Origin: an uncultured Oscillospiraceae bacterium
GTDB taxonomy: Bacteria; Bacillota; Clostridia; Oscillospirales; Oscillospiraceae
NCBI GenBank assembly: GCA_900764755.1
Contig: CAAFPE010000046.1
Span: 1-64,000, forward strand
Direction: 5' to 3'
DNA: 64,000 bases
Part shown: one piece after another, positions 26,085-35,356 of the stretch
Numbering within the stretch: position 1 is the stretch's first letter
Layout of the letters: the number at the start of each line of letters is the position of its first letter
Notes under the pieces: generated by a model
Seen by the model: only the letters and a program-made list of their open reading frames with translations
Told to the model about the DNA's origin: nothing
Database searches by the model: none
Translations under genes and position numbers: made by a program

Positions 26085-27164
26085 ATGGCTGAGACAGTTT
26101 CAACAGAAGCAGGCGTGGCTGCTGCAGTAAAGAAAGAACCAGCAAAAGAGAAAAGGCATCAGCAGATTGAGCTGAGCGGCTCGCAGAAGGCTGCTGCTGT
26201 GATCGTGGCGCTTGGTGCTGAGAAAGCCTCCAATCTTTATAAGTACATGGAACCGGAAGAGGTGGAACAGCTTACCTTGGAGGTAGCACGGCTGGGCTAT
26301 CTGGATTCGGACCAGACGGAGGATGTTCTCAACGAGTTCTACCAGATGTGCATGACCAACAAGGCGGTTACCGAAGGCGGCTTGGAGTATGCAAGAAGCG
26401 TTCTGGAAAGGGCATTCGGTGAACAGGCGGCTGAGGATCTGCTGCTCAAGGTGACGAAATCCCTGAAAAATCGGGAGTTCGCATTTATGAATAAAGCCGA
26501 CATCAAGTCTTTGTTTTCTGCGCTGCAGAATGAACGCCCACAGACCATTGCGCTGGTGCTGTCCTATGTGGACGCAGATAAAGCTGCAGGCGTGGTCGCA
26601 CAGCTGGAAGAATCCAAGCAGATCCAGGTTGTAAAGAGCATCGCCAACATTGAGAGCATATCTCCTGCGGCAATCAAGATCGTGGAGGAGGAGATGAGCA
26701 AAAAGTTCTCCAGCATCATTACCAGCACGAATGTCAAGGTCGGCGGAATTGATTATGTGGCAGATGTGATGAATAATCTGGACCGTACCAGCGAGAAGAA
26801 TATTTTCGATGGCTTGTCAGAGGCGGATCAGGAGCTTGCGGACGAGATCCGGAAGAAGATGTTTGTGTTTGAGGATATTGTCACCATGGATGACCGCTCG
26901 GTCCAGAGGTTTGTACGCGACTGCGATCCCAGGGACCTGGTGCTTGCGCTCAAGGGCTCCAATCAGGAGGTCGCCAACAAGCTGTTTACCAATATGTCCA
27001 GCCGCATGGCCCAGAGCATCAAGGACGATTTGGAGATTACGACAAACGTCCGCATCAGGGATGTGGAAGAGGCGCAGCAGCGTATTGTTGGAATCATTCG
27101 TTCACTGGAGGAGAAGGGCGAGATTATCATACTGAAGGGTGGAAAGGACGATATCATTGCCTAG
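26085..27164 (+). CDS. fliG: Flagellar motor switch protein FliG
   Basis: FliG transmits stator force to the rotor. The 359-residue protein shows the N-domain (LSGSQKAAAVIVALG), the middle-domain motif NERPQTIALVLSYVD (usually EHPQ) and the C-domain torque helix MDDRSVQRFVRDCDPRDLVL with conserved charged residues. The ATG directly follows the fliF stop, so translation is probably coupled. The N-terminal ~25 residues are an extra charged leader. Confidence 0.96.
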   Translation: MAETVSTEAGVAAAVKKEPAKEKRHQQIELSGSQKAAAVIVALGAEKASNLYKYMEPEEVEQLTLEVARLGYLDSDQTEDVLNEFYQMCMTNKAVTEGGLEYARSVLERAFGEQAAEDLLLKVTKSLKNREFAFMNKADIKSLFSALQNERPQTIALVLSYVDADKAAGVVAQLEESKQIQVVKSIANIESISPAAIKIVEEEMSKKFSSIITSTNVKVGGIDYVADVMNNLDRTSEKNIFDGLSEADQELADEIRKKMFVFEDIVTMDDRSVQRFVRDCDPRDLVLALKGSNQEVANKLFTNMSSRMAQSIKDDLEITTNVRIRDVEEAQQRIVGIIRSLEEKGEIIILKGGKDDIIA

Positions 27165-28059
27165 TATATGGAAACGGTTTTCCAGCCCGAAAACAGAACT
27201 TTACCAGTTTCCGCAGACAGATGAGTTGGAACCGCTGGATGAGGTCCGGCCAGGTGAGACGCTGATTCAAGAACCTCAGGCGCTGGAATCATTTACACCT
27301 GATGTGGAACTGGAACCCAATGACGAACCGGAAGCAGTCAGTACGCCTTTCAACTATGCGCAAATACAGGCGGATCAAATACTCAGTGCAGCCGAACAAC
27401 AGGCAGAGGAGATCCTGGAACGGGCAAGACAGGAAGCTCAGGAAGACGCAGCCAGGCTTCGTGAAAAAGCACGTGAGGAGGGATGGGAGGCAGGTCATGC
27501 AGATGGCGTCCTCTGCGGTACTGCTCAGGCATTGGAAGAGGGCAGGAAGGAGCGGGCGGAAAAGCTTTCCGAACTGGAAGCCGGTGTGAGTAGGTTCTTG
27601 GAGCGGGCGAATGCTGCTGTGGACAAGCAGATGGAGCAGAATGTCGACGAGCTGAAGGACCTGGCAATCGCTGTTGCGGAGAAAGTGATCGCGGTGAGTT
27701 TAAAAAGCAGTTCAGAAGTGATTGGACGCATGATTCAGTCTGCTGTTGATCGGCGAAAGCGGCGGGAGTGGGTCAGGATCTATGTGGCCGAATGTGATGG
27801 GCTGTCTATGAAGCTGTCGCCGCAGCTGGTCACTGCGTTAGCCTCCATATCTGAGCAGGTTCGTATCATCCCGATGGCGGATGATGAAACGGGAACCTGC
27901 ATTATAGAGATGCCGGATGAGATCATTGACGCCAGTGCTGCAACACAAATCAACAATATTCGATCCATGCTGTCAGATATACCGGCGGGTGATGGGGGCA
28001 GCAGTCCTATTCTTGGAGGAAGTGGCTATGTTCCGCCGCATGATTCAACAGGTCTATAA
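27157..28059 (+). CDS. fliH: Flagellar assembly protein FliH
   Basis: FliH regulates the FliI export ATPase and docks it to the C-ring. A 300-residue protein with a long coiled coil (~75-170, rich in Glu, Arg and Ala: AEEILERARQEAQEDAARLR) and a C-terminal domain (LAIAVAEKVIAVSL). I chose the TTG at 27157 (LPSIWKRFSSP) because FliH proteins start with a similar short segment and AAGGA lies upstream; it overlaps the end of fliG by 8 bases. Confidence 0.9.
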   Translation: MPSIWKRFSSPKTELYQFPQTDELEPLDEVRPGETLIQEPQALESFTPDVELEPNDEPEAVSTPFNYAQIQADQILSAAEQQAEEILERARQEAQEDAARLREKAREEGWEAGHADGVLCGTAQALEEGRKERAEKLSELEAGVSRFLERANAAVDKQMEQNVDELKDLAIAVAEKVIAVSLKSSSEVIGRMIQSAVDRRKRREWVRIYVAECDGLSMKLSPQLVTALASISEQVRIIPMADDETGTCIIEMPDEIIDASAATQINNIRSMLSDIPAGDGGSSPILGGSGYVPPHDSTGL

Positions 28060-29329
28060 CGCCGATACATATAGCTTGACAGGGAAAATTGAAAATATTG
28101 TTGGGATGTCGATTGAAGCGTCCGGCGGTCGTGCAGCGGTGGGCGATATTTGCCGTATTTATAATGGTGAGTCCGGCAGACAGGTAACAGCAGAAGTGGT
28201 TGGATTTAAAAATAACCGGATTTTGCTGATGCCCTATGCAGAAATGAATGGGATCTCCGCAGGAAATTTTGTGCGCAATACAGGCAGGCAGCTGACGCTG
28301 CAGGTCGGTGAGTTTTTGCGCGGCCGCATCATCAATGCTCTGGGCCAGCCTTTGGATGGAAAAGGTCCTATTACCGATGGGACAGCATATTGTATTGGTG
28401 GTCGATCAATCAATCCGCTGCACCGTCCTCCGATCCGCGATCGAATTGAGTTTGGTGTCAAGGCGATTGATGGGATGGTCACCATTGGGAAAGGGCAGCG
28501 TATCGGCATTTTTGCTGGTTCAGGTGTCGGAAAAAGCACACTGATGGGAATGATCGCAAAGAATGTAAAGGCGGACATCAATGTGATCGCACTGGTTGGT
28601 GAGCGTGGCCGGGAGGTTTTGGAATTTGTCCAGAAGGACCTGGGCGAGGAGGGAATGCGTCGTTCTATCCTGGTGGTGGCAACATCAGACCAACCTGCGA
28701 TGCTGCGGATGAAGTGTCCAAGTGTTGCAACGGGGATTGCGGAGTATTTTCGAGACCAAGGCTATGATGTGCTTTTGATGATGGATTCACTGACCCGTTT
28801 TGCCATGGCGCAGCGTGAAATCGGACTTGCTGTGGGAGAACCGCCAGTGGCGCGTGGCTATACGCCCTCTATTTATGCGGAACTGCCTAAACTGCTGGAA
28901 CGCAGCGGTAATTTTGCCAAGGGCTCTATTACCGGTGTCTACACCGTTCTGGTAGAAGGCGATGATACCAATGAGCCCATTGCAGACACAGTCCGCGGTA
29001 TTTTGGATGGACACATTGTTCTTTCAAGAGCGCTGGCCAACGGCAACCATTACCCAGCGATCGATGTGAGTGCGAGTATTTCAAGACTGATGACAGAGAT
29101 CGTTTCAGACGAACATCGTCAGTTGGCTTCCCGAATTCGAGACATTCTGAGTGTCTATGAAAAAAATGCGGATCTTGTGGCTATCGGTGCCTATAAGCCA
29201 GGAACCAACCGAAAACTGGACTTTGCCCTATCCAAGATTGATGCTGTCAACGAATTTCTGATGCAGGGTGTGAATGAGTCCTTCACGTATGAGGCGTGTA
29301 TACAGAGGATGCGTGAGATCCTGAGGTAA
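28028..29329 (+). CDS. fliI: Flagellum-specific export ATPase FliI
   Basis: FliI energises loading and unfolding of export substrates. The 433-residue protein has Walker A GSGVGKST near residue 163, Walker B around 248 (LLMMDSLTRFAMAQREI), and the family segment GEPPVARGYTPSIYAELPKL. The ATG at 28028 follows GGAGGA and gives the usual family length; the frame is open further upstream into fliH but without support. It overlaps fliH by 32 bases. Confidence 0.96.
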   Translation: MFRRMIQQVYNADTYSLTGKIENIVGMSIEASGGRAAVGDICRIYNGESGRQVTAEVVGFKNNRILLMPYAEMNGISAGNFVRNTGRQLTLQVGEFLRGRIINALGQPLDGKGPITDGTAYCIGGRSINPLHRPPIRDRIEFGVKAIDGMVTIGKGQRIGIFAGSGVGKSTLMGMIAKNVKADINVIALVGERGREVLEFVQKDLGEEGMRRSILVVATSDQPAMLRMKCPSVATGIAEYFRDQGYDVLLMMDSLTRFAMAQREIGLAVGEPPVARGYTPSIYAELPKLLERSGNFAKGSITGVYTVLVEGDDTNEPIADTVRGILDGHIVLSRALANGNHYPAIDVSASISRLMTEIVSDEHRQLASRIRDILSVYEKNADLVAIGAYKPGTNRKLDFALSKIDAVNEFLMQGVNESFTYEACIQRMREILR

Positions 29330-29348
29330 GTGAAGGGGGGATCATGGA

Positions 29349-29801
29349 ATGAAGAAGTTCCAGTTTTCCTTGGACACAGTGCTGTCCTATAAGCAGCAGA
29401 TACAGGATAGTTTGCAAACCGAGCACGCCGAGATCCTTGCACGGGTGCGCAGTCAAGAGAATGTGCTGGATGAGCTGCTTGCCAGGTATCGCGCCTATTG
29501 CGTGGAATATCAAGAGCGCTGCGGGGCTGGTCTGCCGATAACAGATGTTTTAGTGTATCAAAGCGGGCTGCGTGCCATGGAGCGGGAGATCCAAAAGGAG
29601 TCTGCATATCTGGCAGAGCTTCGGCAGCAGGAAGAAAAAAAACGCATGGAGGTCATTGTGGCAAAGCGCGATACAGCATCGATTGAGAAGCTGAGAGAGA
29701 AAAAACTCCAGGACTATCAAAAGGCCCTTGATAAAAGCAATGAGTTGTTCATTGAAGAATTTGTCAGTCTTGGGCGTGTCCGGGAGGCGGCAGCTCAGTG
29801 A
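29349..29801 (+). CDS. fliJ: Flagellar export chaperone FliJ
   Basis: FliJ is a coiled-coil chaperone-escort protein resembling the gamma stalk of rotary ATPases. The 150-residue protein begins KKFQFSLDTVLSYKQQIQDS, the usual FliJ start, and is helical throughout. GAAGGGGG precedes the ATG. It lies between fliI and fliK as in other Firmicutes. Confidence 0.9.
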   Translation: MKKFQFSLDTVLSYKQQIQDSLQTEHAEILARVRSQENVLDELLARYRAYCVEYQERCGAGLPITDVLVYQSGLRAMEREIQKESAYLAELRQQEEKKRMEVIVAKRDTASIEKLREKKLQDYQKALDKSNELFIEEFVSLGRVREAAAQ

Positions 29802-29815
29802 TGGAGGTCCGAACC

Positions 29816-29835
29816 GGCAGGTTTTCTGCCGTTTG
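29816..29835 (+). other. Short hairpin between fliJ and fliK
   Basis: CGGCAG (29816-29821) and CTGCCG (29827-29832) form a 6-bp stem with a GTTTT loop, followed by TTT. It could be a weak attenuator inside the operon. Confidence 0.3.
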
Positions 29836-29870
29836 GAATAAAAGCTGAATTTGAAAGGAGGTGAGAGAGT

Positions 29871-30980
29871 ATGAGCCAGATGAACTATTCTGTGCTGGAT
29901 GTGCTTCATACTACTGTGGAGCGGCAGACGGCCTCTGCGCCGGCACGGAAGCACGAGCATGACGCAGAAAAGAGCAGCTTTCAAAAAATGCTGGATGCCA
30001 AGGCGGAGGACAGTCCTGTAAAGGAGCAGGTCGCTGCGGGGCAGAGCAAAGAGAAGGCTGAAGTGATTTCTGCAAATGCTGCTGGAGCAGGGGAGGAAGA
30101 TACCACTGATCTGGAACTTCAGAATCAAATGGTGTGGGCGGCTTTGATGGCGCTGCAGCAGCCTGTTGTGGCAATGGAATCAGTGCAGCAGGCACCGCAG
30201 GCAGATCCACAGAATGTGCTTGCAGAAGGTCAGCCAGTTCTGGACCCGGCTGCTTCATGTGCGTTCCAGACACTTGAAGCTGCACCGGAAGCAGAGGGCC
30301 GCGATGTGTCACTTTTGGAGCGGGCGCTGCGTCCGGAGCGGGCAAATGAGCCCTTGCAGGAGACCTCTATGAAGCCAGCTGAACAGAAAGTCGTTGTGCA
30401 TCATCGTTCCGGAGAAACGCCGGTGACTGATGCAGCCCTGTCCTCAGAGGAAAAAACACAGCAGACAGAGTTTGGCGCAGCGGTCCCGGTATTTCGGGAT
30501 ATAGATGGAATTCCTGTGAAAGTAGGCGAGGCCCCGGTTCTGGAGCAATCTGGAAAAGAGCAGCCTGTGGAGGCGCAGCTGTTTGAGCGGCTGAGCACAG
30601 CCGTCGACCGTGGGGAAACAAAGGTGGACATTCAGTTGGAGCCGGAAAACCTTGGCCATGTACAGGTGGAAATGACCTGGTCGAAAGACGGGGCTTTGCG
30701 CGTATCAATGCACGCAGAGAGCAGCCAGACGCAGAAGTTGCTGGAGCGCGACGTGGCAGGTCTGGAAGTTCTTTTAAGCAGGAATGGCCAGCAGGAGGTC
30801 ACGGTAGAGGTGAACCGGCAGCAGGAGAGTGCCCGGCAGGATCTTGATGACGGACATCCCCACGGCGGCAGTCAGCAGGAACGGCAGCCAGACCATCCAA
30901 ATAAGCAGAAGCGAGAGGGGCAGGATTTCCTCCAACAGTTGCGCTTGGGTCTGATCCCTGTGGATGAGGAGGTATCTTGA
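29871..30980 (+). CDS. fliK: Flagellar hook-length control protein FliK
   Basis: FliK measures the hook and switches export specificity by acting on FlhB. The 369-residue protein has a disordered, Gln/Glu/Ala-rich N-terminal two thirds and a C-terminal domain with the hallmark VDIQLEPENLGHVQVEMTW then VSMHAESSQTQKLLERDV. A His/Gln/Lys-rich tail follows. AAAGGAGG lies before the ATG. A more divergent FliK-like gene is at 6051. Confidence 0.9.
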   Translation: MSQMNYSVLDVLHTTVERQTASAPARKHEHDAEKSSFQKMLDAKAEDSPVKEQVAAGQSKEKAEVISANAAGAGEEDTTDLELQNQMVWAALMALQQPVVAMESVQQAPQADPQNVLAEGQPVLDPAASCAFQTLEAAPEAEGRDVSLLERALRPERANEPLQETSMKPAEQKVVVHHRSGETPVTDAALSSEEKTQQTEFGAAVPVFRDIDGIPVKVGEAPVLEQSGKEQPVEAQLFERLSTAVDRGETKVDIQLEPENLGHVQVEMTWSKDGALRVSMHAESSQTQKLLERDVAGLEVLLSRNGQQEVTVEVNRQQESARQDLDDGHPHGGSQQERQPDHPNKQKREGQDFLQQLRLGLIPVDEEVS

Positions 30981-30999
30981 ACAGAAAGGAAGTGAATCC

Positions 31000-31533
31000 A
31001 TGAGCGAATTTATCGGAGATGTCGGCGGTTTGCTGTCTGCCAGAGCAGCAAGCTCACTGGGCGGCGTACAGGTCACAAAGAAGGACAAGGGTAGTCTGGA
31101 TATGACCGACTTCCTGACCCTGATGGTGACAGAGCTGACCAATCAGAGCATTGATCAGGCGGCAGATACCTCTGATATGCTGAATCAGCTGGTGCAGATG
31201 CAGATGGTTCAGGCCCTTGTCAATATGACCGATGCCTCGGTAATGTCCTATGCAGCCTCATTGGTGGGCAAGGAAGTGACTGTTGGTCAGTATGATTCCG
31301 AGGGAAACCTGGAGGAGGTTGTCGGTACTGTCACAGGGACAGGTACCTACAATGGGAATCAGGTGGTATTTGTTGGAGATAAATACTATTTCCTCAGCGA
31401 GATCCTGGCGGTCGGCAGACTCCCTCAGGAGGTAGAAAAGCCTGACGGGACACAGCCTGACGGTTCGCAGGATGGAAACGGCGGCGGACAGGAAGAAACT
31501 CCCCCCGTTGTGCCTGAGAAGCCGAAGGGATGA
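31000..31533 (+). CDS. flgD: Flagellar hook capping protein FlgD
   Basis: FlgD caps the growing hook. The 177-residue protein has the N-terminal signature LDMTDFLTLMVTELTNQS and DMLNQLVQMQMVQALVNM, then a short beta domain around residues 85-145. A Pro/Gly-rich tail ends it. The ATG at 31000 follows AAAGGAAG; the frame is open upstream into the end of fliK, but those codons have no ribosome site. Confidence 0.93.
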   Translation: MSEFIGDVGGLLSARAASSLGGVQVTKKDKGSLDMTDFLTLMVTELTNQSIDQAADTSDMLNQLVQMQMVQALVNMTDASVMSYAASLVGKEVTVGQYDSEGNLEEVVGTVTGTGTYNGNQVVFVGDKYYFLSEILAVGRLPQEVEKPDGTQPDGSQDGNGGGQEETPPVVPEKPKG

Positions 31534-31545
31534 AGGTGATGCTGT

Positions 31546-31941
31546 GTGATTGAGAAGCTATCCGGACAGTATGGCGTCCGGCAATCCGCTCAGACTGGAA
31601 TCCGCAGTGGGGCATCCGGCTGTGCCTTTGGCGCAGCGCTGCAGCAGGAGCTTGCCAGACAGGCGGTTCAGGCAGTTCATCCACCGCAGGAGCTTGCATT
31701 CTCTAAGCACGCGATTTCCAGAGCAGAAGAGAGAGGCATTGAGATCACCCCAAGCTTGATCGATCAGATCAAAGGCAGCATGGTCAGGGCACAGGCAAAG
31801 GGAGCCACCAATATCCTGGCGGTAGATGCGGAGAAGGCATTTATCATCAACGTGCCCAATGCCAAGGTTATCACAGCCATCACCCAGGATGAAATGAAAG
31901 ACAGTGTGTTTACCAACATTGACGGCGCCGTGTTCCTGTAA
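31546..31941 (+). CDS. TIGR02530-type flagellar operon protein
   Basis: A 131-residue protein of the conserved but poorly understood family found between flgD and flgE in Firmicutes. Features are LAFSKHAISRAEERGIEI, a central helix (QIKGSMVRAQAKGATNILAV) and the end AKVITAITQDEMKDSVFTNI. Start GTG at 31546, 12 bases after the flgD stop, with a weak ribosome site (GAAGGTGAT). A role in hook assembly is inferred from position only. Confidence 0.88.
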   Translation: MIEKLSGQYGVRQSAQTGIRSGASGCAFGAALQQELARQAVQAVHPPQELAFSKHAISRAEERGIEITPSLIDQIKGSMVRAQAKGATNILAVDAEKAFIINVPNAKVITAITQDEMKDSVFTNIDGAVFL

Positions 31942-32041
31942 TACATACAGATGGCAGGACCGGTTTCGGAGGCCATTGCGCTTCGCCCGATTGGCGGAGC
32001 GCCGGCGGCGCCTGAGATCGAAAGGAGTCAGTTAAAACAAC

Positions 32042-33283
32042 ATGACCGGAGCAATGTATGCAGCAATTGCGGGCATGAAGACCCACATGAACAAGTTGAA
32101 TGTGATCGGCAACAATGTGGCCAATGTCAATACCTCTGGTTACAAAGCGCAGCGGACGGTGTTCCGTGATGCACTGTATACCATGTATAGCAGTGGCTCA
32201 GACGGCACTGCGACCACTGGCGGAAAGAACCCCTCGCAGGTAGGATATGGTTCCTCTATTTCCAGCATTGATCTGAATATGACCACCAGCACCTACACAC
32301 CAGGCAGACCCATGGACTGTATGCTGTACGGCGATGGCTTCTTCCTGGTGGGCAGTAAGGACGTGGCGAATGTGATCGATGCAAAAGATCCGAACAGCTT
32401 CAAGGGATTGACGCTCACCCGTGTGGGTGACTTTGAATTCAAGGCGGACGGCTATCTGACCGACGGCAAGGGCAACCCAGTCTATGGCTTTATGACCGTT
32501 GGAACAGATGCAGACGGAAACCCCATTGTCAGCGACCAGCTGGTCCCCATTCGTCTGCCCCGGATGGAAAAGACGGCAATAGACCCAGATACCGGGAAGC
32601 CAGCACAGCTTCCCTTGGATCCCAAAAAAGAATACGACTGGTCCTATACAGTACGTTACCCTGTGGCGGCAAAGACGGAAAATGGTGAGCAGATTACCGA
32701 CCATACCGAGCTCTTGAAGCCTGATGTGGAATCAAGCCGTCTGGAGGACTACTGGCCTGTGGATGAGAAGGGAGATCCGGTGGACAGCGATACCAATCCC
32801 CTGGCCTTTGCCCAGATCGACGGGCTGGAGATCGACCCCAAGTCCGGAAAGATCTCCGGCACCCTGAAGGACACTGATCAGGTCGTTACCATCGGATATT
32901 TGGCTGTGGGCAATGTGACCAACCCCAATGGTGTGAGCCATACGGGAGATTCCTACTACAAATGCGGCAACGGCGCGGGCGATCTGCAGATCTCCATGCT
33001 GGGCGGTGCGGCTTCGACTATCAAGACTGTGGGGGGAGGTACACTCTCCCATGTCAATGGCAGTCTGGCAGAATTGGCACAAGACGAGGAACTGAGCAAA
33101 AAGTCGGAGATCACCAGCGCCGGCTCCACGGAACTGATTACCGGCGGACTGGAAGCCTCCAATGTAGATTTGGCCACAGAGATTTCCGAGATGATTACCA
33201 CCCAGCGCGGCTATCAGGCGAATACCCGTATTGTCACAGTGACTGATGCGATGCTGGAAGAGCTTGTGAATATGAAGCGCTGA
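32042..33283 (+). CDS. flgE: Flagellar hook protein FlgE
   Basis: FlgE is the hook subunit. The 413-residue protein has the N-terminal motif MNKLNVIGNNVANVNTSGYK, the mid-region DCMLYGDGFFLVG and the C-terminal end GGLEASNVDLATEISEMITT, QRGYQANTRIVTVTDAML. GAAAGGAG lies about 14 bases before the ATG, a wide spacing. The central D1/D2 region is variable as usual. Confidence 0.95.
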   Translation: MTGAMYAAIAGMKTHMNKLNVIGNNVANVNTSGYKAQRTVFRDALYTMYSSGSDGTATTGGKNPSQVGYGSSISSIDLNMTTSTYTPGRPMDCMLYGDGFFLVGSKDVANVIDAKDPNSFKGLTLTRVGDFEFKADGYLTDGKGNPVYGFMTVGTDADGNPIVSDQLVPIRLPRMEKTAIDPDTGKPAQLPLDPKKEYDWSYTVRYPVAAKTENGEQITDHTELLKPDVESSRLEDYWPVDEKGDPVDSDTNPLAFAQIDGLEIDPKSGKISGTLKDTDQVVTIGYLAVGNVTNPNGVSHTGDSYYKCGNGAGDLQISMLGGAASTIKTVGGGTLSHVNGSLAELAQDEELSKKSEITSAGSTELITGGLEASNVDLATEISEMITTQRGYQANTRIVTVTDAMLEELVNMKR

Positions 33284-33297
33284 CTGTGATGAATGAG

Positions 33298-33329
33298 GCC
33301 GGTCGGGGCGTTTTCACGCCCCGGCCGGC
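33298..33329 (+). other. GC-rich hairpin between flgE and flbD
   Basis: A 13-bp stem with one wobble pair (33298-33310 with 33317-33329) closes a TTTTCA loop. There is no U-run; ACAAAAAGG follows. It may set differential mRNA levels between the highly expressed hook gene and the motor genes. Confidence 0.55.
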
Positions 33330-33347
33330 GACAAAAAGGTGGTTGCT

Positions 33348-33563
33348 ATGATCGTTTTGACAAAGCGGAATAATGAGAAGTTTCTGTTGAATCATTTGCA
33401 GATCGAGTGTATTGAGTGCATACCAGAAGCGAAAATCACCATGATGAATCATGATTATTACCTTGTCCGGGAGACTGTGGAAGAGATTGTCCAAAAAATT
33501 ATGGACTATAATGCAAAGGTGCGGGATGTCTACCGGGAGATTACCATAGAAGACCTCAGATAG
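33348..33563 (+). CDS. flbD: Flagellar FlbD-family small protein
   Basis: A 71-residue protein of the FlbD family encoded after flgE in many Firmicutes. It begins MIVLTKRNNEKFLLNHLQIE and contains IPEAKITMMNHDYYLVRETV, then a short helix EIVQKIMDYN. Precise function in Firmicutes is not settled; it is not the FlbD transcription activator of Caulobacter. The ATG at 33348 lies seven bases after AGGTGG. Confidence 0.88.
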   Translation: MIVLTKRNNEKFLLNHLQIECIECIPEAKITMMNHDYYLVRETVEEIVQKIMDYNAKVRDVYREITIEDLR

Positions 33564-33638
33564 CATAAAATGTATCTTTTCTAAATAAATAAACCAGAAG
33601 CAGGGCGTCCGCCCAGCTGGAGGGGGAATGACTGATAT

Positions 33639-34511
33639 ATGAACTTGAATTATATCATAGGTGTTCTTGGCGCCATTGTTGTTTGCCTGATCGGTATGGT
33701 GACGAGCATAAAGCTGGGAGCGGCGAATCCAATCAATGTCAATTTTGAAAAGCTCATCAACTTCCTTGACCCGGCCAGTATTCTGATCACAATCGGGTGT
33801 ACTATTTTTATCGTGGTGGCCAGCTTTCCCAGCAAGATGCTCAAGGCGATGCCCAAACATTTTAAGATCATACTCAATAACAAGATGTTTGACCCGGTGC
33901 AGTATATCGACCAGCTGGTAGAACTGGCACAGATCGCCCGGAAGAATGGCCTGCTTTCCCTGGAGGAGAAGGCGAACGAACAGACGGACCCCTTCTTCAA
34001 GCAGGCGATCATGCTGATCGTTGACGCTTACGACCAGGATAAGATCCGAAGCATTTTGGAAAATGACATTGAGTGTATGTCTGCCAGACATGAGGACGCG
34101 GCCGCTATGTATGATAAAGCATCCTCTGTGGCGCCGGCGTTTGGTATGATCGGGACCTTGGTGGGTCTGATCAATATGCTTAAGGGAATGGATCTGAGCA
34201 GTGGCTCCTCGAATATCGGATCAGATATGGGTACCGCGCTTGTTACCACCCTGTATGGCTGTATTCTGGCCCACATGGTCTTTGGCCCCATCGCTACCCA
34301 GCTGCGGAACCGGGACGAGGAAGAGGTCCTGTGTAAGATGATCATCGTGGAGGGCGTGATGTCGATCCAGGCGGGAGAAAATCCCAAGTTCCTGCGGGAA
34401 CGGCTGCTGACCTACATGGCACAGAAGCAGCGTGAGCTGGGTGGTGAGGACGGACAGGAAAGACAGACCAACAAGGATGGAAAGAGAGCAAGAAAAGGCA
34501 AAAAAGAGTGA
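33639..34511 (+). CDS. motA: Flagellar stator protein MotA
   Basis: MotA forms the ion-driven stator ring with MotB. The 290-residue protein has four membrane helices (about 4-22, 37-55, 168-185 and 203-222), the proline-containing VAPAFGMIGTLVGLINML helix and a charged cytoplasmic loop. A Lys/Arg-rich tail ends it. GGAGGGGG lies before the ATG. Whether H+ or Na+ is used cannot be told here. Confidence 0.95.
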   Translation: MNLNYIIGVLGAIVVCLIGMVTSIKLGAANPINVNFEKLINFLDPASILITIGCTIFIVVASFPSKMLKAMPKHFKIILNNKMFDPVQYIDQLVELAQIARKNGLLSLEEKANEQTDPFFKQAIMLIVDAYDQDKIRSILENDIECMSARHEDAAAMYDKASSVAPAFGMIGTLVGLINMLKGMDLSSGSSNIGSDMGTALVTTLYGCILAHMVFGPIATQLRNRDEEEVLCKMIIVEGVMSIQAGENPKFLRERLLTYMAQKQRELGGEDGQERQTNKDGKRARKGKKE

Positions 34512-34531
34512 TCAGGAGAAGGTGAGCGGAC

Positions 34532-35281
34532 ATGAAAAAAAGGAAAAGAGGTGGAGGCGGAGCCAACTGGATGGACACCTATGGTGACATGGTGACGCTT
34601 CTTCTATGCTTCTTTGTGCTGCTTTACTCCATGTCCACCATTAGTGAGGAAAACTGGAAGGCGCTGGTCATGAGTTTCAATCCGGAGGCGGTAGAGACAT
34701 TTACTGCTACACCTGGAGGAGATGGTCCGGATGCAGAGGCCGATGAGGCTGGTGGGCAAATGAAGATAGACGCTGAGATGGAAACACTTTATCAGGAACT
34801 GTCGGAATATATTGAACGACAGGAACTGCAAAACAATATTTCCGTCACCAAAGACGGGGGGCGCATTTTCATTTCCTTCAGTCAGGTTGTGTTCTTTGAT
34901 GGGGACAGCCCAGTTTTGAAAAAAGAAGCGGAGCCAGTCCTGGATGAACTGTGCCTACTGTTTGATGAGGTAAAAGAGTCTATTGATGAGCTGCGGGTTC
35001 TGGGTCACACGGCGCAGGAGTATCCAAATAAACCTAATCGTGTTCGGGCGGACCGCACACTGGCAAGTATGCGGGCGACCAACGTAGTGATTTATCTTCA
35101 GGAACACAGCACTATGGATCCTGCAAAGCTGGTGAGCGAGGGACTTGGACAGTGGCGGCCTGTGGACACCAATGAGACTTCGGAGGGCCGGGCGAGAAAC
35201 CGGCGCGTGGAAATGATCGTGAGCGGGCGCAATCTGGAGCAGGAGCTTCAGAGTGATATAGCCCATTTTGAGACTACATGA
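34532..35281 (+). CDS. motB: Flagellar stator protein MotB
   Basis: MotB anchors the stator to peptidoglycan and carries the ion-binding Asp. The 249-residue protein has a basic N-terminus, one membrane helix (about 20-38) starting at DTYGDMVTLLLCFFVLLYS with the essential Asp19, a plug/linker rich in Glu and an OmpA-type domain with the RADRTLASMRATNVVIYL and SEGRARNRRVEM motifs. It follows motA by 20 bases. Confidence 0.95.
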   Translation: MKKRKRGGGGANWMDTYGDMVTLLLCFFVLLYSMSTISEENWKALVMSFNPEAVETFTATPGGDGPDAEADEAGGQMKIDAEMETLYQELSEYIERQELQNNISVTKDGGRIFISFSQVVFFDGDSPVLKKEAEPVLDELCLLFDEVKESIDELRVLGHTAQEYPNKPNRVRADRTLASMRATNVVIYLQEHSTMDPAKLVSEGLGQWRPVDTNETSEGRARNRRVEMIVSGRNLEQELQSDIAHFETT

Positions 35282-35356
35282 GGTATTCACGTGTAGTGCG
35301 GGATGCGCTCCCAGCTTAATGGTACGGCGCATCGATTGAGCGTGTGAGGAACTTAT

